Shown: positions 55,524 to 64,000 of the stretch, piece by piece
Position numbering within the stretch: the first letter of the stretch is position 1
How the letters are laid out: each line of letters begins with the position of its first letter
Origin: Oceanobacillus polygoni
Lineage (GTDB): Bacteria > Bacillota > Bacilli > Bacillales > Amphibacillaceae
NCBI RefSeq assembly: GCF_008304605.1
Contig: NZ_PIJY01000020.1
Coordinates: forward strand, 82,298-146,297
Direction: 5' to 3'
DNA: 64,000 nucleotides
Translations under genes and position numbers: made by a program
Notes under the pieces: generated by a model
What the model was told of the DNA's origin: nothing
Databases searched by the model: none
The model's input: only the letters and a program-made list of their open reading frames with translations

Positions 55524-56507
55524 ATGCCAGTAATGTCTTATATTCAAGCAGTAACAACTGCATTAAGAGAAGAAATGCAGCGCGATAAGAAGGTTTTTAT
55601 TCTAGGTGAGGATGTCGGCAAAAAAGGAGGCGTCTTTCGAGCAACTGACGGTTTATATGAAACATTTGGTGAAGCTCGCGTTTTAGATACTCCTTTAGCA
55701 GAATCAGCTATTGCAGGTGTTGGGATTGGAGCGGCCATGTATGGAATGCGACCTGTTGCAGAAATGCAATTCGCTGATTTTATTATGCCTGCTGTAAACC
55801 AAATTATTTCTGAAGCAGCAAAGATGCGCTATCGATCAAATAATGACTGGAGTGTACCAATGACAATCCGCGCTCCCTACGGCGGAGGTGTCCACGGAGC
55901 GCTCTATCACTCGCAATCGGTTGAAGCTATATTTGCGAATCAGCCAGGACTTAAAATTGTAATGCCTTCCACTCCTTATGATGTGAAAGGACTTTTAAAA
56001 GCGGCTATTCGCGATAACGATCCTGTTCTATTTTTTGAACATAAACGAGCTTATCGTTTACTAAAGGGTGAAGTTCCTGAAGATGACTATGTGCTTCCGA
56101 TTGGCAAAGCGGACGTAAAGCGTGAAGGAGAAGATATTACAGTCATTACCTATGGTTTATGCGTACATTTTGCTTTACAGGCAGCAGAAAAGCTAGCTGA
56201 AGATGGTATTAATGCGCATATTCTTGACTTGCGAACGATCTATCCGCTTGACCAAGAGGCAATTATTGAAGCGGCTAAAAAAACTGGAAAAGTTTTACTT
56301 ATTACGGAAGATAATAAAGAAGGTAGTATCATTGGAGAGGTTGCAGCGATTATCGCCGAACATTGTCTTTTTGATTTAGATGCACCAATAAATCGACTAG
56401 CAGGGCCAGACGTACCATCGATGCCATATGCGCCAACTATGGAAAAATATTTTATGATGAACCCGGATAAAGTAGAAAAAGCAATGCGTGATTTAGCAGA
56501 ATATTAA
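55524..56507 (+). CDS. bkdAB: 2-oxoisovalerate dehydrogenase E1 beta subunit
   Basis: 327 residues. Typical transketolase pyrimidine domain: FILGEDVGKKGGVFRAT, DTPLAESAIAGVGIGAA, MQFADFIMPAVNQIISEAAK and the C-terminal domain starting near residue 200 (DITVITYGLCVHFALQAAE). It pairs with BkdAA. AGGGAGGGGAACCAAAT before the ATG, 18 bases after bkdAA. Confidence 0.96.
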   Translation: MPVMSYIQAVTTALREEMQRDKKVFILGEDVGKKGGVFRATDGLYETFGEARVLDTPLAESAIAGVGIGAAMYGMRPVAEMQFADFIMPAVNQIISEAAKMRYRSNNDWSVPMTIRAPYGGGVHGALYHSQSVEAIFANQPGLKIVMPSTPYDVKGLLKAAIRDNDPVLFFEHKRAYRLLKGEVPEDDYVLPIGKADVKREGEDITVITYGLCVHFALQAAEKLAEDGINAHILDLRTIYPLDQEAIIEAAKKTGKVLLITEDNKEGSIIGEVAAIIAEHCLFDLDAPINRLAGPDVPSMPYAPTMEKYFMMNPDKVEKAMRDLAEY

Positions 56508-56527
56508 TGAAGAAGGAGGGATGAAAC

Positions 56528-57784
56528 GTGGCTACAGAAAAAATTACAATGCCTCAGCTCGGCGAAAGTGTAACGGAAGGAACAATTAGTACATGGCTCA
56601 TTAAAGTTGGAGATCAAGTAAACAAGTATGATCCAATTGCTGAAGTAATGACAGATAAAGTAAATGCAGAGGTCCCATCCTCCTTTACAGGTGTAGTTAA
56701 GGAGCTTACTGCGAACGAGGGCGATACGGTTGCTGTTGGGGAACTAATTTGTTATATCGATACAGAGGGAGTTGCTAGTAGCAACGAAGCGAGTGAAAAT
56801 AAATCGACGGAGGCAGAGCCATCCAAATCAACTGAAGTAGATGAATCGATGAAAAAACGTTACTCTCCTGCAGTGCTACGATTAGCGCAGGAAAACGATA
56901 TTGAATTAGATCAAGTAACAGGATCCGGTCGCGGAGGAAGAATTACAAGAAAAGACATCGAAAAAATAATTGCTTCTGGTGAAATTCCAAAAGCTACGAC
57001 TACAGCTGAAAATAAGGAGACGATTCAGCGTTCATCCAGCAAGAGCGTCGAAACACCGAATGAAAAATTCGTAGCAACCCAAGCTGGTGATCTTGAAATT
57101 CCAGTCAAAGGTGTTCGTAAAGTGATTGCTGACAATATGGTCAAATCTAAACAGGAGATTCCTCATGCTTGGATGACGGTTGAGGTAGATGTTAGTGAAC
57201 TCGTGAAATATCGTAATGCTGTGAAGGACTCTTTCAAAAAAGAGGAAGGATTTAGCTTAACTTATTTTGCCTTTTTTGTGAAAGCAGTTGCGCAGGGCTT
57301 GAAGGAATATCCACAATTAAACAGCATGTGGGCTGGGGATAAAATTATTCAGAAAAAGGATATTCACCTTTCAATTGCGGTTGCAAAAGAGAATGAGCTT
57401 TTTGTGCCAGTTATTAAACATGCAGATGAAAAAACAATCAAGGCGATTGCTAGAGATATCTATGAACTTGCAATGAAAGCGCGGAACGGTAAATTAACCG
57501 CAGCAGATATGCAAGGAGGTACGTTTACCGTTAACAATACTGGTTCATTTGGATCGATTTCTTCGATGGGCGTTATTAACCACCCACAGGCGGCTATCTT
57601 ACAGGTAGAATCGATTGTGAAGCGTCCAGTTATAATCAATGATATGTTTGCAGCGCGTGATATGGTAAACCTTTCTCTATCGTTGGATCATCGTATCTTA
57701 GATGGTCTCGTATGTGGTAGATTTTTATCAAGAGTTAAAGAAATACTTGAGAATATGAATGAACATACGACCAACTTATACTAA
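56528..57784 (+). CDS. bkdB: Branched-chain keto acid dehydrogenase E2 (lipoyl acyltransferase)
   Basis: 418 residues from a GTG at 56528 with AAGGAGGGATG upstream. One lipoyl domain (lysine in VMTDKVNAEVPS, about residue 44), a flexible linker, a peripheral-subunit-binding domain (RYSPAVLRLAQENDIELDQV, about 115-150) and the acyltransferase domain, whose active histidine is in SLDHRILDGLVCGRF. It makes branched-chain acyl-CoA, which also primes branched fatty acid synthesis. Confidence 0.96.
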   Translation: MATEKITMPQLGESVTEGTISTWLIKVGDQVNKYDPIAEVMTDKVNAEVPSSFTGVVKELTANEGDTVAVGELICYIDTEGVASSNEASENKSTEAEPSKSTEVDESMKKRYSPAVLRLAQENDIELDQVTGSGRGGRITRKDIEKIIASGEIPKATTTAENKETIQRSSSKSVETPNEKFVATQAGDLEIPVKGVRKVIADNMVKSKQEIPHAWMTVEVDVSELVKYRNAVKDSFKKEEGFSLTYFAFFVKAVAQGLKEYPQLNSMWAGDKIIQKKDIHLSIAVAKENELFVPVIKHADEKTIKAIARDIYELAMKARNGKLTAADMQGGTFTVNNTGSFGSISSMGVINHPQAAILQVESIVKRPVIINDMFAARDMVNLSLSLDHRILDGLVCGRFLSRVKEILENMNEHTTNLY

Positions 57785-57909
57785 GTTTTTAAAGATTTTG
57801 CAAATGCGATTTTTATCTCCTCAGTTTTTTAAATTGAAAAATAGTCTTAGACTTGATAAGCTAAGGAAGAATACTTATACAATTTAAAGTAGAGGGATGG
57901 AGATGCTAA

Positions 57910-58341
57910 ATGGATTTTAACTTATTCATGCAGGATGTCGTTGATGCTGCACGTAAAGATATAACTGAAGCTGGTTATAAAGAACTAAAAACTCCTGAGG
58001 AAGTTGACGCTGCACTTACTGAAAAAGGAACAACACTCGTTATGATCAATTCAACATGTGGTTGTGCTGGTGGAGTTGCGCGTCCAGCTGCTGCTCATTC
58101 AGTTCATTTTGATAAACGCCCGGATAATCTTGTAACAGTTTTCGCTGGGCAAGACCGTGAAGCTACCGAAAAAGCACGTGAATACTTTGAAGGGTTCCCA
58201 CCTTCGTCACCTTCATTTGCTTTACTTAAGGATGGCAAAATTGTTACAATGATTGAGCGCCATGATATTGAAGGGCACAGTCCAATGGAAGTGACTACAA
58301 AATTACAAACCATTTTTGATGAGCATTGTGTAGAGGTTTAA
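57910..58341 (+). CDS. brxB: Bacilliredoxin BrxB (YqiW/YphP family)
   Basis: 143 residues with a thioredoxin-like fold and the unusual Cys-Gly-Cys active site ([14 protein letters not shown], Cys50 and Cys52). It removes bacillithiol from S-bacillithiolated proteins after oxidative stress. Position after bkdB matches yqiW in B. subtilis. GGATGGAGATGCTAA lies before the ATG, and a terminator follows. Confidence 0.94.
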   Translation: MDFNLFMQDVVDAARKDITEAGYKELKTPEEVDAALTEKGTTLVMINSTCGCAGGVARPAAAHSVHFDKRPDNLVTVFAGQDREATEKAREYFEGFPPSSPSFALLKDGKIVTMIERHDIEGHSPMEVTTKLQTIFDEHCVEV

Positions 58342-58374
58342 TTATTTTGTAAAAGTTACCTACAAATAAAACAA

Positions 58375-58412
58375 GGAAAGAGACTGTCGTGTTCGTCAGT
58401 CTCTTTTTTATA
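58375..58412 (+). terminator. brxB terminator
   Basis: GAAAGAGACTG pairs with CAGTCTCTTTT, then T-rich. Confidence 0.88.
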
Positions 58413-58461
58413 CATAGCTTAGCAATAGCTAGGCCCACTAATTTTTCGAGGAGTATCCAAC

Positions 58462-59454
58462 ATGAAGATTGGTTATCGGACGATTAAAACTGCTATTGGT
58501 ACACCTTTAGCAATATCAATTGCCCAGTTATTAGGTTTAACGAATTTTGTATCAGCCGGTATTTTAACGATTTTATGTATTCAACCCTCTAGAAAGAGAT
58601 CCTTCAATAGTGCTTGGCATCGGTTCCTAGCATGTATGATCGCTGCAGTATTAGCTTATATTTTCTTTGAGTGGATTGGCTATCATCCGCTTGTCCTCGG
58701 TTTTATGTTAGTTGTTTTCATACCTATAACCGTATTTTTGAAGATAACTCCTGGTATAACGACCAGTGCAGTTGTCATTTTAAATTTATACAGTGCTTCT
58801 TCCATAACGTTGGCATCTTTATTCGATCAATTTCTATTAATTATTGTTGGAATCGGAGTGGGACTCTTATTAAACCTGTATATGCCAAGTCTGGACAAAC
58901 CGTTAAAAGAGAAACAAAGCAAATTAGAACATAATTTCACAATTATTTTATATGAATACTCTCAATATATTCGATATAAGCATACAACTTGGAAAGGAAA
59001 CGAACTCGCGGAATCTGAGGATATTTTATTAGAAGCAAGTATGCTTGTTGAACGCGATAGAGAAAACCATTTGCTACGAAATAAACATCCATATCGAGAT
59101 TATTTTCGAATGCGTACAAGACAATTCGAGTTATTAAAGAAAATGCTTCCGCTTGTTTCGAGATTACCAGACGCCGATGCAATTGGTGAAAAAATAGCTG
59201 ATTTCTTCGAAGGCCTTTCCAAAAATGTTCATCCAGGAAATACGGCAATTATTTACCTCGATCAATTAAGGGAATTACGATTGGAGATTAATGAAGAAGA
59301 CTTACCTAAGACAAGGGAAGAGTTTGAAGCCAGAGCAAATTTGTTTCAATTATTACATGAAATAGAAGATTATTTAATCATAAAGATGAAATTCAAAGAA
59401 AGTGATGTAAAACGTTTTAAACGCAATAAGACTTCGAAAAAGGAAATGATTTAA
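58462..59454 (+). CDS. yqjA: Aromatic acid exporter family membrane protein YqjA
   Basis: 330 residues: five or six membrane helices in the first 145 residues (LAISIAQLLGLTNFVSAGILTIL and later), then a helical cytoplasmic domain (DUF939 C-terminal) of about 180 residues. This is the YqjA family, also placed after brxB/yqiW in Bacillus. Related to FUSC/aromatic acid exporters, but the substrate is unknown. CGAGGAGTATCCAAC precedes the ATG. Confidence 0.88.
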   Translation: MKIGYRTIKTAIGTPLAISIAQLLGLTNFVSAGILTILCIQPSRKRSFNSAWHRFLACMIAAVLAYIFFEWIGYHPLVLGFMLVVFIPITVFLKITPGITTSAVVILNLYSASSITLASLFDQFLLIIVGIGVGLLLNLYMPSLDKPLKEKQSKLEHNFTIILYEYSQYIRYKHTTWKGNELAESEDILLEASMLVERDRENHLLRNKHPYRDYFRMRTRQFELLKKMLPLVSRLPDADAIGEKIADFFEGLSKNVHPGNTAIIYLDQLRELRLEINEEDLPKTREEFEARANLFQLLHEIEDYLIIKMKFKESDVKRFKRNKTSKKEMI

Positions 59455-59511
59455 CGTAAAGTTTAAATGAATTCGTATAGAGTACACTATTAATGAGTGG
59501 GGGAAAAAGAA

Positions 59512-60264
59512 GTGAAACAGAACATTTATGATAATCCTGTATTCTTTAAAAAGTACATAGCCTTACGTGATAGTGGTATTACTTATAATGATTTTGTTGA
59601 GCAACCAGCAATTAAATCATTAATTTCGGATCTAACGAATAAGAGCGTATTAGATTTGGGGTGTGGAACAGGTCACTTTTCAACATATTGTATAGAAAAT
59701 GGAGCTTCTAGGGTGTTGGGAGTGGACATATCAAAAAATATGATTGACGAAGCGACCAAGCGCAATAGGCATCAGAGGATAGAATATATATGTTCTCCGA
59801 TTGAAGACATAAGCTTAGCGAACCAAACATTTGACGTAATTGTAAGCTCGCTTGCCATTCACTACGTTGAAAATTATACAAAGTTAATGAAGAAAATAAA
59901 TAGTGCATTAAATGAAAATGGACAATTCATCTTTTCGACGGAGCATCCATTAACAACTTCTCGTAAGGGAATGAATAACTGGATTTTAGATGAAAATGGT
60001 GAAAAAATGCATTGGGCACTGGATAATTATCAAGAAGAAGGAAGACGTGACCATACGTGGTATGTTGATGGAGTAGTTGTTTATCACCGAACGATTTCAA
60101 CTTTAATAAATACACTTATCGAAAGTGGATTCGTATTGGAGCAGGTCATTGAACCAGAAGCAACTGTAAAAGGGCTACCTAAATTGCCAAAACTTATCAA
60201 TGAAAGGCGCAGACCTTCATTCATTATTATAAAGGCAAAAAAGCAGTCTCAACATAATGAGTAG
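59512..60264 (+). CDS. Class I SAM-dependent methyltransferase
   Basis: 250 residues from the GTG at 59512, with GTGGGGGAAAAAGAA upstream; an earlier GTG at 59497 lies in that site. SAM-binding motif I is SVLDLGCGTGHFSTYC, the acidic end of strand 2 is VLGVDISKNMIDEA, and motif post II is FDVIVSSLAIHYV. It belongs to the Methyltransf_11/25 group of small-molecule methyltransferases. The C-terminal half (HTWYVDGVVVYHRTISTLINTL) is common among them but gives no substrate. Single gene with its own strong terminator. Confidence 0.88.
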   Translation: MKQNIYDNPVFFKKYIALRDSGITYNDFVEQPAIKSLISDLTNKSVLDLGCGTGHFSTYCIENGASRVLGVDISKNMIDEATKRNRHQRIEYICSPIEDISLANQTFDVIVSSLAIHYVENYTKLMKKINSALNENGQFIFSTEHPLTTSRKGMNNWILDENGEKMHWALDNYQEEGRRDHTWYVDGVVVYHRTISTLINTLIESGFVLEQVIEPEATVKGLPKLPKLINERRRPSFIIIKAKKQSQHNE

Positions 60265-60289
60265 ATAATCGGATGACTTCACTGGATTC

Positions 60290-60342
60290 GAAAACTAACG
60301 CTTCATGGTACAATCTCGTGCCATGAAGCGTTAGTTTTTTCC
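60290..60342 (+). terminator. Terminator of the methyltransferase gene
   Basis: A 17 bp perfect stem (AAACTAACGCTTCATGG with its complement) and T6. Confidence 0.92.
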
Positions 60343-60411
60343 ATATGCGATAAAAGATTAATGAATAAAGCGAAATTTGTCAATGATAATAAATAAGGGA
60401 GGTGGTTTTTA

Positions 60412-60567
60412 ATGGCTAAGGATGTGCTTTGTGAAGTAAATAATTGTACGTATTGGGGCCCTGGGAACAGATGTCATGCAAAGGCGATTTATATTGTTAC
60501 TCGTAAAGGAAAGGAAGCTTCAAATAGTGAGGAAACAGATTGCAAAACGTTTGTCCCAAAAGTTTGA
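60412..60567 (+). CDS. Cysteine-rich small protein, DUF1540
   Basis: 51 residues: MAKDVLCEVNNCTYWGPGN, then RCHAKAIYIV, then ETDCKTFVPKV. Four cysteines in the spacing C-x4-C-x8-C-x20-C, the pattern of the DUF1540 domain common in spore-formers, where it probably binds a metal. The ATG at 60412 has GGGAGGTGG nine bases upstream. It has its own short terminator. Function unknown. Often present in one or more copies per Bacillus genome. Confidence 0.85.
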   Translation: MAKDVLCEVNNCTYWGPGNRCHAKAIYIVTRKGKEASNSEETDCKTFVPKV

Positions 60568-60572
60568 TTTTA

Positions 60573-60607
60573 GAGGGTAACCAATATGGTGGTTGCCCTT
60601 TATTTAT
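60573..60607 (+). terminator. Terminator of the DUF1540 gene
   Basis: AGGGTAACC pairs with GGTTGCCCT (one G-T pair) around an eight-base loop, then TTTATTTAT. The next 165 bases hold no gene. Confidence 0.75.
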
Positions 60608-60772
60608 GATATTTTATTACACAAATAACAATTTCTCTACGTACGATCTTTATTTTTAATTGAAATTCTTTTTATCCCTGTTAAATTACTGCACTGGAAA
60701 CCCTTCATCTTAAATCTCCAAGTATCTTAATTATTATAAAGTGAATACTAGTCATCAAAGGAGTGAATTATT

Positions 60773-61198
60773 ATGCTTAAATTGCAAACCGAAATGGAAG
60801 GAATAAAAGCATACTTTGGTGATGTACATAAAGTATTTAAAGCTAATGGGTTTACCTTTTGCAGTAATTTTGACTATGATCATGGAAAATTTGATATGGC
60901 ACTATGCAGAGAAGAAGGGGAAACCATTTATGTTAGAATACCATTTAACGTTTTGCAAGGTGAACTAGATCGCCCCAGTGCATATATTCAATTTGGACAA
61001 CCATATGTTATCAAACATGTTGTGAATACAGGGCTGGATTGGAATCAAAATTCACTATTAACAACAATGGGGTTTAATCAGTTTCAGGATCCGGTTGATA
61101 AGGATGGAAATATTATAGATAAAAGTAGGTGGGAGGAAGCTGGCGAACAACAAGTTCATCGTATTTATCGTTCGATAAATGACTTACAAATTTCCTAA
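60773..61198 (+). CDS. YugN-like family protein
   Basis: 141 residues with no membrane segment. Segments such as FCSNFDYDHGKFDMAL, TIYVRIPFNVLQGELDRPSAYIQFG and PYVIKHVV match what I know of the YugN-like family of small alpha/beta proteins in Bacillaceae. Function unknown. AAAGGAGTGAATTATT precedes the ATG. Confidence 0.7.
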   Translation: MLKLQTEMEGIKAYFGDVHKVFKANGFTFCSNFDYDHGKFDMALCREEGETIYVRIPFNVLQGELDRPSAYIQFGQPYVIKHVVNTGLDWNQNSLLTTMGFNQFQDPVDKDGNIIDKSRWEEAGEQQVHRIYRSINDLQIS

Positions 61199-61203
61199 CA
61201 AGA

Positions 61204-61243
61204 TAAAAAATCGACCTTTTAATAGAATGGGTCGATTTTTTTA
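61204..61243 (+). terminator. Terminator of the YugN-like gene
   Basis: AAAATCGACC pairs with GGGTCGATTTT, followed by T-run. It lies between convergent genes and may also serve ligD. Confidence 0.85.
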
Positions 61244-61273
61244 TTTAATTATTTATGCATCAATTGATTTAAT

Positions 61274-63073
61274 TTAAACTCTCACCAGCATTAAGACTTT
61301 ATGCAGTGTCTGTGTTGCTGCTGTTTCAACATAATTCTTAAACGGACAACCAAATTGTTTTACTCGTTCAATAGCATTGCCAATTGTAAATTGGGTTGGA
61401 TGTAGGTCTTCGTTAACTTCTTCCCAAAATAGAGGTGTTGCTACGGTTCCTTCTTTTGTCATTCTAGGTGAGTATGGTGCAATTAATGTTTTATCTTTAC
61501 CATGCTGGACATAATCAATATACAATCGTCCATTTCTTTTTTTCTTCATTCGTTCCGTTGTAAAGTACTCCGGATACGTATTCTCAATGGTAACTGCGAT
61601 CGCCTTCGTAAAAGTTGCAGTTTCTTCATATGTCATACTTCCCGGGCGCAGCGGAATATGAATTTGTAACCCCTTATTTCCAGATGTTTTAACAAAGGAG
61701 ATAAGGTCAAGATCATCTAGTAATGATTTGATAAGTTTGGCTGCATGAATAGCTAGGTGGAATTGTTCTCTATTAGGCGGATCAAGATCAAAAGCGATTT
61801 CTGCCGGTACGGAGCTCCTAGCATGCTGGAAGGGGATATGATATTCGACTGCACCGTGATTCGCAAACCAAATCAATGCATCCAGATGATCGCAAACAAA
61901 CGTTCGTTCATCTCCTGAAGATATAGAAGTGATGAAATCAGGAGCGTAGTCTGGTAAATGCTTTTGGAAAAAATGTTCCTTATCAATACCATCTGGACAC
62001 CGAATAACCGTTAGTTCACGGTTTTGCAAAAAAGGGAGCATGTAGGGAGAAATCTCCCGCATATAGGAAAGAAGATCACTTTTTGAAAAAGGAACATCTG
62101 GCCATAGTAATTTTTCTGTATTGGTTAAATCAATTGACTTAGGAAGCATTGCTAAGTCCAATTGTAACCTCTCAAACGTACACTCTTCTGGTTTATGGTG
62201 TGGTAAGAGACCAGCGAATTCAGGTTCCCGCAATTCTTCTTTGTATAAATCAAGGGTATGGATCGAAGCACATATTGCTGGCGGCAATAGATAGCGTTTT
62301 CCTTGTTTCTTTCCATTTAACATAAATAATTGTTTTACTGTTTGAAACGAATCTGTATCAAGCCCGTGTTTGCATTTACCAATCATTCTTATCTGATCAT
62401 GATGAAAAACACCGATATCAAAATAGTCGTTGCTCGTATCATACGCTGTTAGGAATCCTTGGATTTCCCGCCAATTTTTAACTTTATACCAATCATGATG
62501 CCGCTTTCCAACTTGGTAGGTACTCGTTCTCCTTTTTGCGACCATACCCTCTGCCATTTGCTCAAAAACAATTTTGTTAAGGATATCGTCACTGCGAAAT
62601 GATTCTATCAGCAAAATACGTTCTCCATTCAGTTTGCGAAACAGTGCTTCAAGCGCTTTTTTTCTCACATAAAGTTTTTGTGCTTTGTATGAGTTTCCTT
62701 TTAATACCAACAAATCAAAAACGATTAATGTAGCTGGTCGAATACTTGCGGTACTTTGGATAGTTTCTTGATTTTTTAATCTTCCTCTTTTTTGGAGCAG
62801 AGAAAAATTTGCTTGATAGTCAGTATTACGTATAACTAGTTCTCCATCAATTGTTAGTGGTAAAGAAGATTTAATCTTAGGATAAACCTCTTTGCAAAAC
62901 GACGTAATTTCCGGGAAGTTTTTTGATAAATCAATATTATTTTTACTCGCTAATTTAATTGTCCCATCCGCACTCCATGTAAGCAAACACCTAAACCCAT
63001 CATATTTAACTTCATATATCCAATCCTCACCAATTGGTATTTCGCTATGTATTTTAGGCTTCATCATATCCAC
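61274..63073 (-). CDS. ligD: NHEJ DNA ligase D (ligase-polymerase)
   Basis: 599 residues from the GTG at 63073, six bases after GGAGGTG. An ATG at 63094 lies within a candidate -10 element and has no site. N-terminal ATP-dependent ligase domain with the nucleotidyl lysine in YEVKYDGFRCLL (about residue 28), DGELVI, and the OB-fold. The C-terminal half (from about 305) is the primase-like polymerase with EIAFDLDPP and LQIHIPLRPG. This ligase-polymerase order without a nuclease domain is the Bacillus YkoU type. It joins broken ends with Ku, mainly in germinating spores. Confidence 0.94.
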   Translation of the reverse strand: MDMMKPKIHSEIPIGEDWIYEVKYDGFRCLLTWSADGTIKLASKNNIDLSKNFPEITSFCKEVYPKIKSSLPLTIDGELVIRNTDYQANFSLLQKRGRLKNQETIQSTASIRPATLIVFDLLVLKGNSYKAQKLYVRKKALEALFRKLNGERILLIESFRSDDILNKIVFEQMAEGMVAKRRTSTYQVGKRHHDWYKVKNWREIQGFLTAYDTSNDYFDIGVFHHDQIRMIGKCKHGLDTDSFQTVKQLFMLNGKKQGKRYLLPPAICASIHTLDLYKEELREPEFAGLLPHHKPEECTFERLQLDLAMLPKSIDLTNTEKLLWPDVPFSKSDLLSYMREISPYMLPFLQNRELTVIRCPDGIDKEHFFQKHLPDYAPDFITSISSGDERTFVCDHLDALIWFANHGAVEYHIPFQHARSSVPAEIAFDLDPPNREQFHLAIHAAKLIKSLLDDLDLISFVKTSGNKGLQIHIPLRPGSMTYEETATFTKAIAVTIENTYPEYFTTERMKKKRNGRLYIDYVQHGKDKTLIAPYSPRMTKEGTVATPLFWEEVNEDLHPTQFTIGNAIERVKQFGCPFKNYVETAATQTLHKVLMLVRV

Positions 63074-63093
63074 AGAAAGCACCTCCATATTCA

Positions 63094-63124
63094 TAAAATG
63101 GCATATTTCGAGAAAATTAATCCA
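63094..63124 (-). promoter_or_regulatory. Possible sigma-G promoter of ligD
   Basis: On the minus strand TGGATT (63124-63119) and CATTTTA (63100-63094) are 18 bases apart, loosely like sigma-G (TGMATA, CATAMTA). Transcription would start near 63087, just before the GTG at 63073. B. subtilis ligD/ku is sigma-G dependent. Confidence 0.4.
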
Positions 63125-63176
63125 TCGAATAGAATTTTAAAGTAACAGCAAACTAAAGAAAAAGGAGGTTGAGCCT

Positions 63177-64000
63177 ATGCATACAATGTGGAAGGGAACC
63201 ATTAGCTTTGGTTTAGTTAATATTCCAGTGAAAATGCATGCTGCTACCGAAAACAAGGATATTAAATTAAGGCAGCTGCATAAGGAATGCAAATCACCAG
63301 TCAAATATGAAAAAGTGTGTCCGATCTGTGAAAAGGAAGTTAAGAATGAAGATATCGTCAAAGCCTACGAATATGCTAAAAATAAATTTGTTATCTTAGA
63401 TGAAGAAGAATTGGAATCCTTGAAAAAAGAGCAAGAGGACAAAGCCGTTGAAATTCTTGACTTTGTTCAGTTGGAGGATATCGATCCAATTTATTTTGAA
63501 AAAAGTTATTATTTATCTCCGAATGAAGGAGGAGGTAAAGCCTACGGATTGTTACGTAGTGCATTAAACGATACTGGAAAGATTGGAATTGCCAAAATGA
63601 TCATCCGGGCAAAGGAGCAGCTTGCAATTATTCGGGTTTATGAAAATGTGCTTGTTGTAGAAACCATTCATTATCCGGATGAGGTAAGAAATGTTCAGGA
63701 TGTTCCAAATATCCCAGAGGAGGTTGAAATCGTTAAAAAAGAGTTAGACACTGCTAAAATGTTGATTGACCAGTTAACGAACGCCTTTGAACCAGAGAAA
63801 TATACGGATGATTATCGGACAGCACTAATGGAATTGATTGAAGAGAAGAAAAATAATGAACAGACTACAACTGGCAAGGAAAAAGCTGTACCAGATAACG
63901 TAACGAACTTAATGGATGCACTCCAAGCATCATTGGAGCGAGCAAAAAAAGACAAGCCAAAACAAACAAAACGAAAAACAACAGCGAAGAAAAAGATTGC
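63177..64000 (+). CDS. ku: NHEJ end-binding protein Ku (3' partial)
   Basis: Open from the ATG at 63177, 14 bases after AAAGGAGG, to the end of the window without a stop: 274 codons visible. Starts MHTMWKGTISFGLVNIPVKM, the classic bacterial Ku N terminus. SPVKYEKVCPICEKEV holds a CxxC zinc-ribbon-like pair. Residues about 100-200 form the ring core (PIYFEKSYYLSPNEGGGKAYGLLRSAL). The C terminus is strongly basic (ERAKKDKPKQTKRKTTAKKK), as in Ku proteins whose tail binds DNA and LigD. Divergent from ligD, with a 103-base shared control region. Confidence 0.94.
   Translation, partial: MHTMWKGTISFGLVNIPVKMHAATENKDIKLRQLHKECKSPVKYEKVCPICEKEVKNEDIVKAYEYAKNKFVILDEEELESLKKEQEDKAVEILDFVQLEDIDPIYFEKSYYLSPNEGGGKAYGLLRSALNDTGKIGIAKMIIRAKEQLAIIRVYENVLVVETIHYPDEVRNVQDVPNIPEEVEIVKKELDTAKMLIDQLTNAFEPEKYTDDYRTALMELIEEKKNNEQTTTGKEKAVPDNVTNLMDALQASLERAKKDKPKQTKRKTTAKKKI

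Overview
The window is a stretch of core chromosome from a low-GC, endospore-forming, competence-gene-bearing Firmicute of the family Bacillaceae, most like Oceanobacillus or Virgibacillus. Three things point this way: the AT-rich sequence with strong AGGAGG ribosome binding sites and frequent TTG/GTG starts; the sporulation genes spoIIIAA-AH, spoIVB and spo0A; and a gene order that follows the Bacillus subtilis yqg-comG-yqh-spoIIIA-acc-xse-recN-spoIVB-spo0A-bkd region almost gene for gene. The genus is inferred from gene content and I could not test it.

Layout. 1-9610: a partial 5-formyltetrahydrofolate cyclo-ligase, yqgO, the rhomboid protease gluP, a reverse-strand unknown gene, yqgQ-glcK, an LTA synthase family gene behind a candidate ECF-sigma promoter, the small membrane gene yqgW, yqgX, yqgY, and a four-cysteine HTH regulator. 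9691-13535: the reverse-strand comGABCDEFG competence pilus operon. 13678-20654: yqzE, the yqhH-yqhG SNF2 pair, and a tandem glycine riboswitch driving gcvT-gcvPA-gcvPB. 20696-28749: yqhL, a B12-dependent ribonucleotide reductase behind two NrdR boxes, mntR, yqhO, yqhP, yqhR, yqhT and efp. 28978-36791: the spoIIIA operon, then accB-accC-yqhY with a FapR-like operator. 36928-46397: nusB, folD, xseA, xseB, ispA, tlyA, argR, recN, spoIVB and spo0A. 46553-58341: an aspartokinase, yqzF, the sigma-54 activator bkdR, its -24/-12 promoter and the branched-chain keto acid operon bcd-buk-lpdV-bkdAA-bkdAB-bkdB, then brxB. 58462-64000: yqjA, a methyltransferase, a DUF1540 miniprotein, a YugN-like gene, and the divergent NHEJ pair ligD and ku (ku runs off the end).

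How the parts work together. Sporulation entry is represented by spo0A, with a sigma-H-type promoter and a 0A box. The mother-cell channel is the spoIIIA operon, behind a sigma-E-type promoter. SpoIVB gives the forespore signal. Spore DNA repair is represented by ligD/ku. Metabolic modules are the glycine cleavage genes under a glycine riboswitch, the acetyl-CoA carboxylase BC subunits, and isoleucine/leucine/valine breakdown to branched acyl-CoA.

The most interesting material lies in control signals and in departures from the usual gene order. ptb is missing ahead of bcd-buk, dxs is missing between ispA and tlyA, and lipM is replaced by nrdJ. A FapR-like site sits at accBC, and a structured relic that may be an IS200/IS605 right end is fused in frame to yqgX. 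I found no tRNA, rRNA, CRISPR array, intact insertion sequence or prophage, and nothing that clearly looks like a wholly new multi-gene system.
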